DNA from: Ptiloglossa arizonensis
Taxonomy: Eukaryota; Arthropoda; Insecta; Hymenoptera; Colletidae
Assembly: GCF_051014685.1 (NCBI RefSeq)
Contig: NW_027478854.1
Coordinates: 62,001-126,000 of the forward strand
Length of the DNA: 64,000 nucleotides
Direction of reading: 5' to 3'
Part shown: one piece after another, positions 26,246 through 38,667 of the stretch
How positions within the stretch are numbered: the stretch's first letter is position 1
Layout of the letters: each line of letters starts with the position of its first letter
Made by a program: the position numbers and the translations under genes
Notes under the pieces: model-generated
What the model was told of the DNA's origin: nothing
Database searches by the model: none
The model's input: only the letters and a program-made list of their open reading frames with translations

Positions 26246-27295
26246 TCTCGCGAACGGATTGACCAATCCGCAAAATTTCTGTTGCATCTGAAAGTAGAAA
26301 CTCGCCCGATTACAACGGTATGGGCACTTTTCCCCTAGGCCGTTCTAGTTATTCGTGTCGAGCATCAGAACTGCGAAAATTTTGAGTTTCTCAAGCGTTT
26401 CTTACCTCCAAACTGCCATATCTCGCGAACGGATTGACAAATCCGCAAAATTTCTGTAGCATCTGAAAGTAGAAACTCGCCCGGTTACAACGGTATGTGT
26501 AGTTTTCCCCTAGGCCGTTCCAGTTATTCATTTCGAGCATCAGAACTGCGAAAATTTTGAGTTTCTCAAGCGTTTCTTACATCCAAACTGCCATATCTCG
26601 CGAACGGATTGACCAATCCGCAAAATTTCTGTTGCTTCTGAAAGTAGAAACTCTCCCGATTACAAGCGTATGCGCACTTTTCCCGTAGGCCGCTATAGTT
26701 ATTCGTTTCGAGCATCAGAACTGCGAAAATTTTGAGTCTCTCAAGCGTTTCTTACCTCCAAACTGCCATATCTCGCGAACGGATTGACCAATCCGCAAAA
26801 TTTCTGTTGCACCTGAAAGTAGAAACTCGCCCGATTACCACGGCATGCGTACTTCTCCCCTAGGCCGTTCTAGTCAGTCGTTTCGAGCATCAGAACTGCG
26901 AAAATTTTGAGTTTCTCAAGCGTTTCTCACCTCCAAATTGCCATATCTCGCGAACGGATTGACCAATCCGCAAAATTTCTATTGCATCTGAAAGTAGAAA
27001 CTCACCCGATTACGACGGTATGTGTAGTTTTCGCCTAGGCCGTTCCAGTTATTCGTTTCGAGCATCAGAACTGCGAAAATTTTGAGTTTCTCAAGCGTTT
27101 CTTACATCCAAACTGCCATATCTCGCAAACGGATTGACCAATCCGCAAAATTTCTGTTGCATCTGAAAGTAGAAACTCGCCCGATTACAACGGTATGCGT
27201 TCTTCTCCCCTAGGCCGTTCTAGTCATTCGTTTCGAGCATCAGAACTGCGAAAATTTTGAGTTTCTCAAGAGTTTCTTACCTCCAAACTGCCATA
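26246..27295 (+). repeat. 6-monomer HOR of the divergent subfamily, copy 1 (1050 bp)
   Basis: Six units: TATGGGCAC with TTCGTGTCG; GACAAATCC with CCCGGTTAC; GTTGCTTCTG with CTCTCCCG and ACAAGCG; a unit with ACCACGGCATG; a unit with CTCACCCG and ACGACGG; and a unit with CGTTCTTCTC. Three other monomers separate it from copy 2 (the offset is 1573 bp, two of those three units being 174 bp). Private differences include CTGTAGC near 26456 and GTTGCACCTG near 26807. Confidence 0.87.
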
Positions 27296-27818
27296 TCTCG
27301 CGAACGGATTGACCGATCCGCAAAATTTCTTTTGCCTCTGAAAGTAGAAACTCGTCCGAATACAACGGTATGCGCACTTTTCCCCTAGGCCGTTCAGTTA
27401 TTCGTTTCGAGCATCAGAACTGCGAAAATTTTGAGTTTCTCAAGCGTTGCTTACCTCCAAACTGCCATATCTCGCGAACGGATTGACCAATCCGCAAAAT
27501 TTCTGTTGCATCTGAAAGTAGAAACTCGCCCGATTACAACGGTATGTGTAGTTTTCCCCTAGGCCGTTCCAGTTATTCGTTTCGAGCATCAGAACTGCGT
27601 ACATTTTGAGTTTCTCAAGCGTTTCTTACCTCCAAACTGCCATATCTCGCGAACGGATTGACCAATCCGCAAAATTTCTGTTGCATCTGAAAGTAGAAAC
27701 TCGCCCGATTACAACGGTAGGTGTAGTTTTCCCCTAGGCCGTTCAGTTATTCGTTTCGAGCATCAGAACTGCGAAAATTTTGAGTTCCTCAAGCGTTTCT
27801 TACCTCCAAACTGCCACA

Positions 27819-28868
27819 TCTCGCAAACGGATTGACCAATCAGCAAAATTTCTGTTGCATCTGAAAGTAGAAACTCGCCCGATTACAACGGTATGGGCAC
27901 TTTTCCCCTAGGCCGTTCTAGTTATTCGTGTCGAGCATCAGAACTGCGAAAATTTTGAGTTTCTCAAGCGTTTCTTACCTCCAAACTGCCATATCTCGCG
28001 AACGGATTGACAAATCCGCAAAATTTCTGTTGCATCTGAAAGTAGAAACTCGCCCGGTTACAACGGTATGTGTAGTTTTCCCCTAGGCCGTTCCAGTTAT
28101 TCATTTCGAGCATCAGAACTGCGAAAATTTTGAGTTTCTCAAGCGTTTCTTACATCCAAACTGCCATATCTCGCGAACGGATTGACCAATCCGCAAAATT
28201 TCTGTTGCTTCTGAAAGTAGAAACTCTCCCGATTACAAGCGTATGCGCACTTTTCCCGTAGGCCGCTATAGTTATTCGTTTCGAGCATCAGAACTGCGAA
28301 AATTTTGAGTCTCTCAAGCGTTTCTTACCTCCAAACTGCCATATCTCGCGAACGGATTGACCAATCCGCAAAATTTCTGTTGCATCTGAAAGTAGAAACT
28401 CGCCCGATTACCACGGCATGAGTACTTCTCCCCTAGGCCGTTCTAGTCAGTCGTTTCGAGCATCAGAACTGCGAAAATTTTGAGTTTCTCAAGCGTTTCT
28501 CACCTCCAAATTGCCATATCTCGCGAACGGATTGACCAATCCGCAAAATTTCTATTGCATCTGAAAGTAGAAACTCACCCGATGACGACGGTATGTGTAG
28601 TTTTCGCCTAGGCCGTTCCAGTTATTCGTTTCGAGCATCAGAACTGCGAAAATTTTGAGTTTCTCAAGCGTTTCTTACATCCAAACTGCCATATCTCGCA
28701 AACGGATTGACCAATCCGCAAAATTTCTGTTGCATCTGAAAGTAGAAACTCGCCCGATTACAACGGTATGCGTTCTTCTCCCCTAGGCCGTTCTAGTCAT
28801 TCGTTTCGAGCATCAGAACTGCGAAAATTTTGAGTTCCTCAAGCGTTTCTTACCTCCAAACTGCCACA
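27819..28868 (+). repeat. 6-monomer HOR of the divergent subfamily, copy 2 (1050 bp)
   Basis: Same six units as copy 1, directly followed by copy 3. It starts with CACATCTCGCAAAC and TCAGCAAAAT near 27840. It has CATGAGTAC near 28417 and GATGACGACGG near 28572, where copy 1 has CATGCGTAC and GATTACGACGG. Confidence 0.9.
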
Positions 28869-29918
28869 TCTCGCAAACGGATTGACCAATCAGCAAAATT
28901 TCTGTTGCATCTGAAAGTAGAAACTCGCCCGATTACAACGGTATGGGCACTTTTCCCCTAGGCCGTTCTAGTTATTCGTGTCGAGCATCAGAACTGCGAA
29001 AATTTTGAGTTTCTCAAGCGTTTCTTACCTCCAAACTGCCATATCTCGCGAACGGATTGACAAATCCGCAAAATTTCTGTTGCATCTGAAAGTAGAAACT
29101 CGCCCGGTTACAACGGTATGTGTAGTTTTCCCCTAGGCCGTTCCAGTTATTCATTTCGAGCATCAGAACTGCGAAAATTTTGAGTTTCTCAAGCGTTTCT
29201 TACATCCAAACTGCCATATCTCGCGAACGGATTGACCAATCCGCAAAATTTCTGTTGCTTCTGAAAGTAGAAACTCTCCCGATTACAAGCGTATGCGCAC
29301 TTTTCCCGTAGGCCGCTATAGTTATTCGTTTCGAGCATCAGAACTGCGAAAATTTTGAGTCTCTCAAGCGTTTCTTACCTCCAAACTGCCATATCTCGCG
29401 AACGGATTGACCAATCCGCAAAATTTCTGTTGCATCTGAAAGTAGAAACTCGCCCGATTACCACGGCATGAGTACTTCTCCCCTAGGCCGTTCTAGTCAG
29501 TCGTTTCGAGCATCAGAACTGCGAAAATTTTGAGTTTCTCAAGCGTTTCTCACCTCCAAATTGCCATATCTCGCGAACGGATTGACCAATCCGCAAAATT
29601 TCTATTGCATCTGAAAGTAGAAACTCACCCGATGACGACGGTATGTGTAGTTTTCGCCTAGGCCGTTCCAGTTATTCGTTTCGAGCATCAGAACTGCGAA
29701 AATTTTGAGTTTCTCAAGCGTTTCTTACATCCAAACTGCCATATCTCGCAAACGGATTGACCAATCCGCAAAATTTCTGTTGCATCTGAAAGTAGAAACT
29801 CGCCCGATTACAACGGTATGCGTACTTTTCCCTAGGCCGTTCTAGTTAATCGTTTCGAGCATCAGAACTGCGAAAATTTTGAGTTTCTCAAGCGTTTCTT
29901 ACTATCAAACTGCCATAT
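28869..29918 (+). repeat. 6-monomer HOR of the divergent subfamily, copy 3, ending in a hybrid monomer
   Basis: Practically identical to copy 2 at an offset of 1050 bp until about 29821. There the sixth unit changes mid-monomer from the divergent type (CGTTCTTCTC, AGTCATTCG) to the main-array type (CGTACTTTTC, AGTTAATCG, ACTATCAAAC). The monomer also has one C fewer at about 29831 and so is 174 bp. Confidence 0.9.
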
Positions 29919-32900
29919 CTCGCGAACGGATTGACCAATCCGCAAAATTTCTGATGCATCTGAAAGTAGAAACTCGCCCGATTACAACGGTATGCGTACT
30001 TTTCCCCTAGGCCGCTCTAGTTATTCGTTTCGAGCATCAGAACTGCGAAAATTTTGTGTTTCTCAAGTGTTTCATACCTCCAAACTGCCGTATCTCGCGA
30101 ACGGATTGACCAATCCGCAAAATTTCTATTGCATCTGAAAGTAGAAACTCGCCAGATTACAACGGTATGCGTACTTTTCCCCTAGTCCGTTCTGGTTATT
30201 CGTTTCGAGCATCAGAACTGCGAAAATTTTGAGTTTCTCAAGCGTTTCCTACCTCCAAACTGCCATATCTCGCGAACGGATTGACCAATCCGCAAAATTT
30301 CTGTTGCATCTGAAAGTAGAAACTCGCCCGATTACAACGGTATGCGTACTTTTCCCCTAGTCCGTTCTGGTTATTCGTTTCGAGCATCAGAACTGCGAAA
30401 ATTTTGAGTTTCTCAAGCGATTCTTACCTCCAAACTGCCATATCTCGCGAACGGATTGACTAAACCGCAAAATTTCTGTTGCATCTGAAAGTAGAAACTC
30501 GCCCGATTACAACGGTATGCGTACTTTTCCCCTAGGCCGTTCTAGTTATTCGTTTCGAGCATCAGAACTGCGAAAATTTTGAGTTTCTCAAGCGTTTCTT
30601 ACCTCCAAACTGCCATATCTCGCGAACGGATTGACCAATCCGCAAAATTTCTGTTGCATCTGAAAGTAGAAACTCGCCCGATTACAACGGTATGCGTACT
30701 TTTCCCCTAGTCCGTTCTGGTTATTCGTTTCGAGCATCAGAACTGCGAAAATTTTGAGTTTCTCAAGCGTTTCTTACCTACAAACTGCCATATCTCGCGA
30801 ACGGATTGACCAATCCGCAAAATTTCTGTTGCATCTGAAAGTAGAAACTCGCCCGATTACAACGGTATGCGTACTTTTCCCCTAGGCCGCTCTAGTTATT
30901 CGTTTCGAGCATCAGAACTGCGAAAATTTTGTGTTTCTCAAGTGTTTCATACTTCCAAACTGCCGTATCTCGCGAACGGATTGACCAATCCGCAAAATTT
31001 CTATTGCATCTGAAAGTAGAAACTCGCCAGATTACAACGGTATGCGTACTTTTCCCCTAGGCCGTTCTAGTTATGCTTGTCGAGCATCAGAACTGCGAAA
31101 ATTTTGAGTTTCTCAAGCGTTTCTTACCTCCAAACTGCCATATCTCGCGAACGGATTGACCAATCCGCAAAATTTCTGTTGCACCTGAAAGTAGACACTC
31201 GCCAGATTACAACGGTATGCGTACTTTTCCCCTAGGCCGTTCTAGTTATTCGTTTCGAGCATCAGAACTGCGAAAATTTTGAGTTTCTCAAGCGTTTCCT
31301 ACCTCCAAACTGCCATATCTCGCGAACGGATTGACCAATCCGCAAAATTTCTGTTGCATCTGAAAGTAGAAAGTCGCCCGATTACAACCGTATGCGTACT
31401 TTTCCCCTAGACCGTTCTAGTTATGCTTGTCGAGCATCAGAACTGCGAAAATTTTGAGTTTCTCAAGCGTTTCTTACCTCCAAACTGCCATATCTCGCGA
31501 ACGGATTGACCAATCCGCAAAATTTCTGATGCATCTGAAAGTAGAAACTCGCCCGATTACAACGGTATGCGTACTTTTCCCCTAGGCCGCTCTAGTTATT
31601 CGTTTCGAGCATCAGAACTGCGAAAATTTTGTGTTTCTCAAGTGTTTCATACTTCCAAACTGCCGTATCTCGCGAACGGATTGACCAATCCGCAAAATTT
31701 CTATTGCATCTGAAAGTAGAAACTCGCCAGATTACAACGGTATGCGTACTTTTCCCCTAGGCCGTTCTAGTTAATCGTTTCGAGCATCAGAACTGCGAAA
31801 ATTTTGAGTTTCTCAAGCGTTTCTTACCTACAAACTGCCATATCTCGCGAACGGATTGACCAACCCGCAAAATTTCTGTTGCATCTGAAAGTAGAAACTC
31901 GCCCGATTACAACGGTATGCGTACTTTTCCCCTAGGCCGCTCTAGTTATTCGTTTCGAGCATCAGAACTGCGAAAATTTTGTGTTTCTCAAGTGTTTCAT
32001 ACTTCCAAACTGCCGTATCTCGCGAACGGATTGACCAATCCGCAAAATTTCTATTGCATCTGAAAGTAGAAACTCGCCAGATTACAACGGTATGCGTACT
32101 TTTCCCCTAGGCCGTTCTAGTTAATCGTTTCGAGCATCAGAACTGCGAAAATTTTGAGTTTCTCAAGCGTTTCTTACCTACAAACTGCCATATCTCGCGA
32201 ACGGATTGACCAACCCGCAAAATTTCTGATGCATCTGAAAGTAGAAACTCGCCCGATTACAACGGTATGCGTACTTTTCCCCTAGACCGTTCTAGTTATG
32301 CTTGTCGAGCATCAGAACTGCGAAAATTTTGAGTTTCTCAAGCGTTTCCTACCTCCAAACTGCCATATCTCGCGAACGGATTGACCAATCCGCAAAATTT
32401 CTGTTGCATCTGAAAGTAGAAAGTCGCCCGATTACAACGGTATGCGTACTTTTCCCCTAGACCGTTCTAGTTATGCTTGTCGAGCATCAGAACTGCGAAA
32501 ATTTTGAGTTTCTCAAGCGTTTCTTACCTACAAACTGCCATATCTCGCGAACGGATTGACCAATCCGCAAAATTTCTGTTGCATTTGAAAGTAGAAACTC
32601 GCCCGATTACAACGGTATGCGTACTTTTCCCCTAGGCCGTTCTAGTTAATCGTTTCGAGCATCAGAACTGCGAAAATTTTGTGTTTCTCAAGTGTTTCAT
32701 ACTTCCAAACTGCCGTATCTCGCGAACGGATTGACCAATCCGCAAAATTTCTATTGCATCTGAAAGTAGAAACTCGCCAGATTACAACGGTATGCGTACT
32801 ATTCCCCTAGGCCGTTCTAGTTAATCGTTTCGAGCATCAGAACTGCGAAAATTTTGAGTTTCTCAAGCGTTTCTTACCTACAAACTGCCATATCTCGCGA

Positions 32901-35900
32901 ACGGATTGACCAACCCGCAAAATTTCTGATGCATCTGAAAGTAGAAACTCGCCCGATTACAACGGTATGCGTACTTTTCCCCTAGACCGTTCTAGTTATG
33001 CTTGTCGAGCATCAGAACTGCGAAAATTTTGAGTTTCTCAAGCGTTTCCTACCTCCAAACTGCCATATCTCGCGAACGGATTGACCAATCCGCAAAATTT
33101 CTGTTGCATCTGAAAGTAGAAAGTCGCCCGATTACAACGGTATGCGTACTTTTCCCCTAGACCGTTCTAGTTATGCTTGTCGAAAATCAGAACTGCGAAA
33201 ATTTTGAGTTTCTCAAGCGTTTCTTACCTCCAAACTGCCATATCTCGCGAACGGATTGACCAATCCGCAAAATTTCTGTTGCACCTGAAAGTAGACACTC
33301 GCCAGATTACAGCGGTATGCGTACTTTTCCCCTAGGCCGTTCTAGTTATTCGTTTCGAGCATCAGAACTGCGAAAATTTTGAGTTTCTCAAGCGTTTCTT
33401 ACCTCCAAACTGCCATATCTCGCGAACGGATTGACCAATCCGCAAAATTTCTGTTGCATTTGAAAGTAGAAACTCGCCCGATTACAACGGTATGCGTACT
33501 TTTCCCCTAGGCCGTTCTAGTTAATCGTTTCGAGCATCAGAACTGCGAAAATTTTGTGTTTCTCAAGTGTTTCATACTTCTAAACTGCCGTATCTCGCGA
33601 ACGGATTGACCAATCCGCAAAATTTCTATTGCATCTGAAAGTAGAAACTCGCCAGATTACAACGGTATGCGTACTTTTCCCCTAGACCGTTCTAGTTATG
33701 CTTGCCGAGCATCAGAACTGCGAAAATTTTGAGTTTCTCAAGCGTTTCATACCTCCAAACTGCCATATCTCGCGAACGGATTGACCAATCCGCAAAATTT
33801 CTGTTGCATCTGAAAGTAGAAACACGCCCGATTACAACGGTATGCGTACTTTTCCCCTAGGCCGTTCTAGTTATGCTTGTCGAGCATCAGAACTGCGAAA
33901 ATTTTGAGTTTCTCAAGCGTTTCCTACCTCCAAACTGCCATATCTCGCGAACGGATTGACCAATCCACAAAATTTCTGTTGCATCTGAATGTAGAAACTC
34001 GCCCGATTACAACGGTATGCGTACTTTTCCCCTAGAACGTTCTAGTTATGCTTGTCGAGCATCAGAACTGCGAAAATTTTGAGTTTCTCAAGCGTTTCAT
34101 ACCTCCAAACTGCCATATCTCGCGAACGGATTGACCAATCCGCAAAATTTCTGTTGCATCTGAAAGTAGAAACTCGCCCGATTAAAACGGTATGCGTACT
34201 TTTCCCCTAGGCCGTTCTAGTTAATCGTTTCGAGCATCAGAACTGCTAAAATTTTGAGTTTCTCAAGCGTTTCTTACTTCCAAACTGCCATATCTCGCGA
34301 ACGGATTGACCAATCCGCAAAATTTCTGATGCATCTGAAAGTAGAAACTCGCCCGATTACAACGGTATGCGTACTTTTCCCCTAGACCGTTCTAGTTATG
34401 CTTGTCGAGCATCAGAACTGCGAAAATTTTGAGTTTCTCAAGCGTTTCTTACCTCCAAACTGCCATATCTCGCGAACGGATTGACCAATCTGCAAAATTT
34501 CTGTTGCATTTGAAAGTAGAAACTCGCCCGATTACAACGGTATGCGTACTTTTCCCCTAGGCCGTTCTAGTTAATCGTTTCGAGCATCAGAACTGCGAAA
34601 ATTTTGAGTTTCCCAAGCGTTTCTTACTATCAAACTGCCATATCTCGCGAACGGATTGACCAATCCGCAAAATTTCTGATGCATCTGAAAGTAGAAACTC
34701 GCCCGATTACAACGGTATGCGTACTTTTCCCCTAGGCCGCTCTAGTTATTCGTTTCGAGCATCAGAACTGCGAAAATTTTGTGTTTCTCAAGTGTTTCAT
34801 ACTTCCAAACTGCCGTATCTCGCGAACGGATTGACCAATCCGCAAAATTTCTATTGCATCTGAAAGTAGAAACTCGCCAGATTACAACGGTATGCGTACT
34901 TTTCCTCTAGACCGTTCTAGTTATGCTTGCCGAGCTTCAGAACTGCGAAAATTTTGAGTTTCTCAAGCGATTCTTACCTCCAAACTGCCATATCTCGCGA
35001 ACGGATTGACTAAACCGCAAAATTTCTGTTGCATCTGAAAGTAGAAACTCGCCCGATTACAACGGTATGCGTACTTTTCCCCTAGGCCGTTCTAGTTATT
35101 CGTTTCGAGCATCAGAACTGCGAAAATTTTGAGTTTCTCAAGCGTTTCATACCTCCAAACTGCCATATCTCGCGAACGGATTGACCAATCCGCAAAATTT
35201 CTGTTGCATCTGAAAGTAGAAACTCGCCCGATTACAACGGTATGCGTACTTTTCCCCTAGTCCGTTCTGGTTATTCGTTTCGAGCATCAGAACTGCGAAA
35301 ATTTTGAGTTTCTCAAGCGTTTCTTACCTACAAACTGCCATATCTCGCGAACGGATTGACCAATCCGCAAAATTTCTGTTGCATCTGAAAGTAGAAACTC
35401 GCCCGATTACAACGGTATGCGTACTTTTCCCCTAGGCCGCTCTAGTTATTCGTTTCGAGCATCAGAACTGCGAAAATTTTGTGTTTCTCAAGTGTTTCAT
35501 ACTTCCAAACTGCCGTATCTCGCGAACGGATTGACCAATCCGCAAAATTTCTATTGCATCTGAAAGTAGAAACTCGCCAGATTACAACGGTATGCGTACT
35601 TTTCCCCTAGGCCGTTCTAGTTATGCTTGTCGAGCATCAGAACTGCGAAAATTTTGAGTTTCTCAAGCGTTTCTTACCTCCAAACTGCCATATCTCGCGA
35701 ACGGATTGACCAATCCGCAAAATTTCTGTTGCACCTGAAAGTAGACACTCGCCAGATTACAACGGTATGCGTACTTTTCCCCTAGACCGTTCTAGTTATG
35801 CTTGTCGAGCATCAGAACTGCGAAAATTTTGAGTTTCTCAAGCGTTTCTTACCTCCAAACTGCCATATCTCGCGAACGGATTGACCAGTCCGCAAAATTT

Positions 35901-37967
35901 CTGATGCATCTGAAAGTAGAAACTCGCCCGATTACAACGGTATGCGTACTTTTCCCCTAGGCCGCTCTAGTTATTCGTTTCGAGCATCAGAACTGCGAAA
36001 ATTTTGTGTTTCTCAAGTGTTTCATACTTCCAAACTGCCGTATCTCGCGAACGGATTGACCAATCCGCAAAATTTCTATTGCATCTGAAAGTAGAAACTC
36101 GCCAGATTACAACGGTATGCGTACTTTTCCCCTAGGCCGTTCTAGTTAATCGTTTCGAGCATCAGAACTGCGAAAATTTTGAGTTTCTCAAGCGTTTCTT
36201 ACCTACAAACTGCCATATCTCGCGAACGGATTGACCAACCCGCAAAATTTCTGATGCATCTGAAAGTAGAAACTCGCCCGATTACAACGGTATGCGTACT
36301 TTTCCCCTAGACCGTTCTAGTTATGCTTGTCGAGCATCAGAACTGCGAAAATTTTGAGTTTCTCAAGCGTTTCCTACCTCCAAACTGCCATATCTCGCGA
36401 ACGGATTGACCAATCCGCAAAATTTCTGTTGCATCTGAAAGTAGAAAGTCGCCCGATTACAACGGTATGCGTACTTTTCCCCTAGACCGTTCTAGTTATG
36501 CTTGTCGAGCATCAGAACTGCGAAAATTTTGAGTTTCTCAAGCGTTTCTTACCTCCAAACTGCCATATCTCGCGAACGGATTGACCAATCCGCAAAATTT
36601 CTGTTGCACCTGAAAGTAGACACTCGCCAGATTACAACGGTATGCGTACTTTTCCCCTAGGCCGTTCTAGTTATTCGTTTCGAGCATCAGAACTGCGAAA
36701 ATGTTGAGTTTCTCAAGCGTTTCTTACCTACAAACTGCCATATCTCGCGAACGGATTGACCAATCCACAAAATTTCTGTTGCATCTGAATGTAGAAACTC
36801 GCCCGATTATAACGGTATGCGTACTTTTCCCCTAGACCGTTCTAGTTATGCTTGTCGAGCATCAGAACTGCGAAAATTTTGAGTTTCTCAAGCGTTTCTT
36901 ACTTTCAAACTGCCATATCTCGCGAACGGATTGACCAATCCGCAAAATTTCTGATGCATGTGAAAGTAGAAACTCGCCCGATTACAACGGTATGCATACT
37001 TTTCCCCTAGGCCGCTCTAGTTATTCGTTTCGAGCATCAGAACTGCGAAAATTTTGTGTTTCTCAAGTGTTTCATACTTCCAAACTGCCGTATCTCGCGA
37101 ACGGATTGACCAATCCGCAAAATTTCTATTGCATCTGAAAGTAGAAACTCGCCAGATTACAACGGTATGCGTACTTTTCCCCTAGACCGTTCTAGTTATG
37201 CTTGCCGAGCATCAGAACTGCGAAAATTTTGAGTTTCTCAAGCGTTTCTTACCTCCAAACTGCCATATCTCGCGAACGGATTGACCAATCCGCAAAATTT
37301 CTGTTGCATCTGAAAGTAGAAAGTCGCCCGATTACAACGGTATGCGTACTTTTCCCCTAGACCGTTCTAGTTATGCTTGTCGAGCATCAGAACTGCGAAA
37401 ATTTTGAGTTTCTCAAGCGTTTCTTACCTCCAAACTGCCATATCTCGCGAACGGATTGACCAATCCGCAAAATTTCTGTTGCACCTGAAAGTAGACACTC
37501 GCCAGATTAGAACGGTACGCGTACTTTTCCCCTAGGCCGTTCTAGTTATTCGTTTCGAGCATCAGAACTGCGAAAATGTTGAGTTTCTCAAGCGTTTCTT
37601 ACCTACAAACTGCCATATCTCGCGAACGGATTGACCAATCCACAAAATTTCTGTTGCATCTGAATGTAGAAACTCGCCCGATTATAACGGTATGCGTACT
37701 TTTCCCCTAGACCGTTCTAGTTATGCTTGTCGAGCATCAGAACTGCGAAAATTTTGAGTTTCTCAAGCGTTTCTTACCTCCAAACTGCCATATCTCGCGA
37801 ACGGATTGACCAATCCGCAAAATTTCTGTTGCATCTGATAGTAGAAAGTCGCCCGATTACAACGGTATGCGTACTTTTCCCCTAGACCGTTCTAGTTATG
37901 CTTGTCGAGCATCAGAACTGCGAAAATTTTGAGTTTCTCAAGCGTTTCTTACCTGCAAACTGCCATA
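29919..37967 (+). repeat. Mosaic satellite segment right of the divergent island
   Basis: About 46 monomers. It is a mixture of GCCGTATCTC / CTATTGC types, AAAGTCG types and a unit with GTTGCACCTG and GTAGACACTC that starts at 31143, 33243, 35693, 36568 and 37443; the same unit occurs once at 11030. A two-monomer (350 bp) repeat appears around 31493-32192, and a partial five-monomer (875 bp) repeat around 36393-37792. The block at about 33420-34096 duplicates about 22400-23076. No gene is visible. Confidence 0.85.
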
Positions 37968-38667
37968 TCTCGCGAACGGATTGACCAATCCGCAAAATTT
38001 CTGTTGCATCTGAAAGTAGAAACTCGCCCGATTACAACGGTATGCGTAGTTTTCCCCTAGGCCGTTGTAGTTATTCGTTTCGAGCATGAGAACTGCGAAA
38101 ATTTTGGGTTTCTCAAGCGTTGCTTACCTCCAAACTGCCATATCTCGCGAACGGATTGACCAATCCGCAAAATTTCTGTTGCATCTGAAAGCAGAAACTC
38201 GCCCGATTACAACGGTATGCGTACTTTTCCCCTAGGCCGTTCCAGTTATTCGTTTCGAGCATCAGAACTGCGAAAATGTTGAGTTTCTCAAGCGTTTCTT
38301 ACCTACAAACTGCCATATCTCGCGAACGGATTGACCAATCCGCAAAATTTCTGTTGCATCTGAAAGTAGAAACTCGCTCGATTACAACGGTATGCGTACT
38401 TTTCCCCTAGACCGTTCTAGTTATGCTTGTCGAGCATCAGAACTGCGAAAATTTTGAGTTTCTCACGCGTTTCCTACCTCCAAACTGCCATATCTCGCGA
38501 ACGGATTGACCAATCCGCAAAATTTCTGTTGCATCTGAAAGTAGAAACTCGCCCGATTACAACGGTATGCGTAGTTTTCCCCTAGGCCGTTGTAGTTATT
38601 CGTTTCCAGCATGAGAACTGCGAAAATTTTGGGTTTCTCAAGCGTTGCTTACCTCCAAACTGCCATA
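37968..38667 (+). repeat. Partial leading copy of the 12-monomer HOR (last four units)
   Basis: Four units equivalent to the last four units of each full copy downstream. The first carries GTAGTTTTCC, GTTGTAG, CATGAG and GGGTTT; the second AAAGCAGAA and GTTCCAG; the third CGCTCG with CTCACGCG, a private change near 38463; the fourth TTTCCAGCATGAG. The unit just upstream, starting at 37793, is a different AAAGTCG type, so the HOR block begins at about 37968. Confidence 0.85.

Larger units (their letters stand above)
23098..29830 (+). repeat. Divergent satellite subfamily island (about 6.7 kb)
   Basis: About 38 monomers carry substitutions rare or absent elsewhere: GTATGGGCAC, GTGTAGTTTT, GCGTACATTTT, TTCATTTCG, TTCGTGTCG, CACATCTCGCAAAC, CCCCTGGGCC, TTACATCGG and TGAGTTCCTC. 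Five one-base deletions lie inside or at its edge (25279, 25997, 27396, 27743, 29831). Within it, 1050-bp (23273/24323) and 699-bp (24673/25372) repeats precede the 6-mer. Phase and orientation match the flanks, so this is an older or separately evolved subfamily of the same satellite, not an insertion of another element. Confidence 0.88.

Noticed and set aside
23098..29830. The divergent island as an inserted transposable element
   Set aside because: It consists of the same 175-bp monomer in the same phase and orientation. There are no terminal repeats, target-site duplication or coding sequence.
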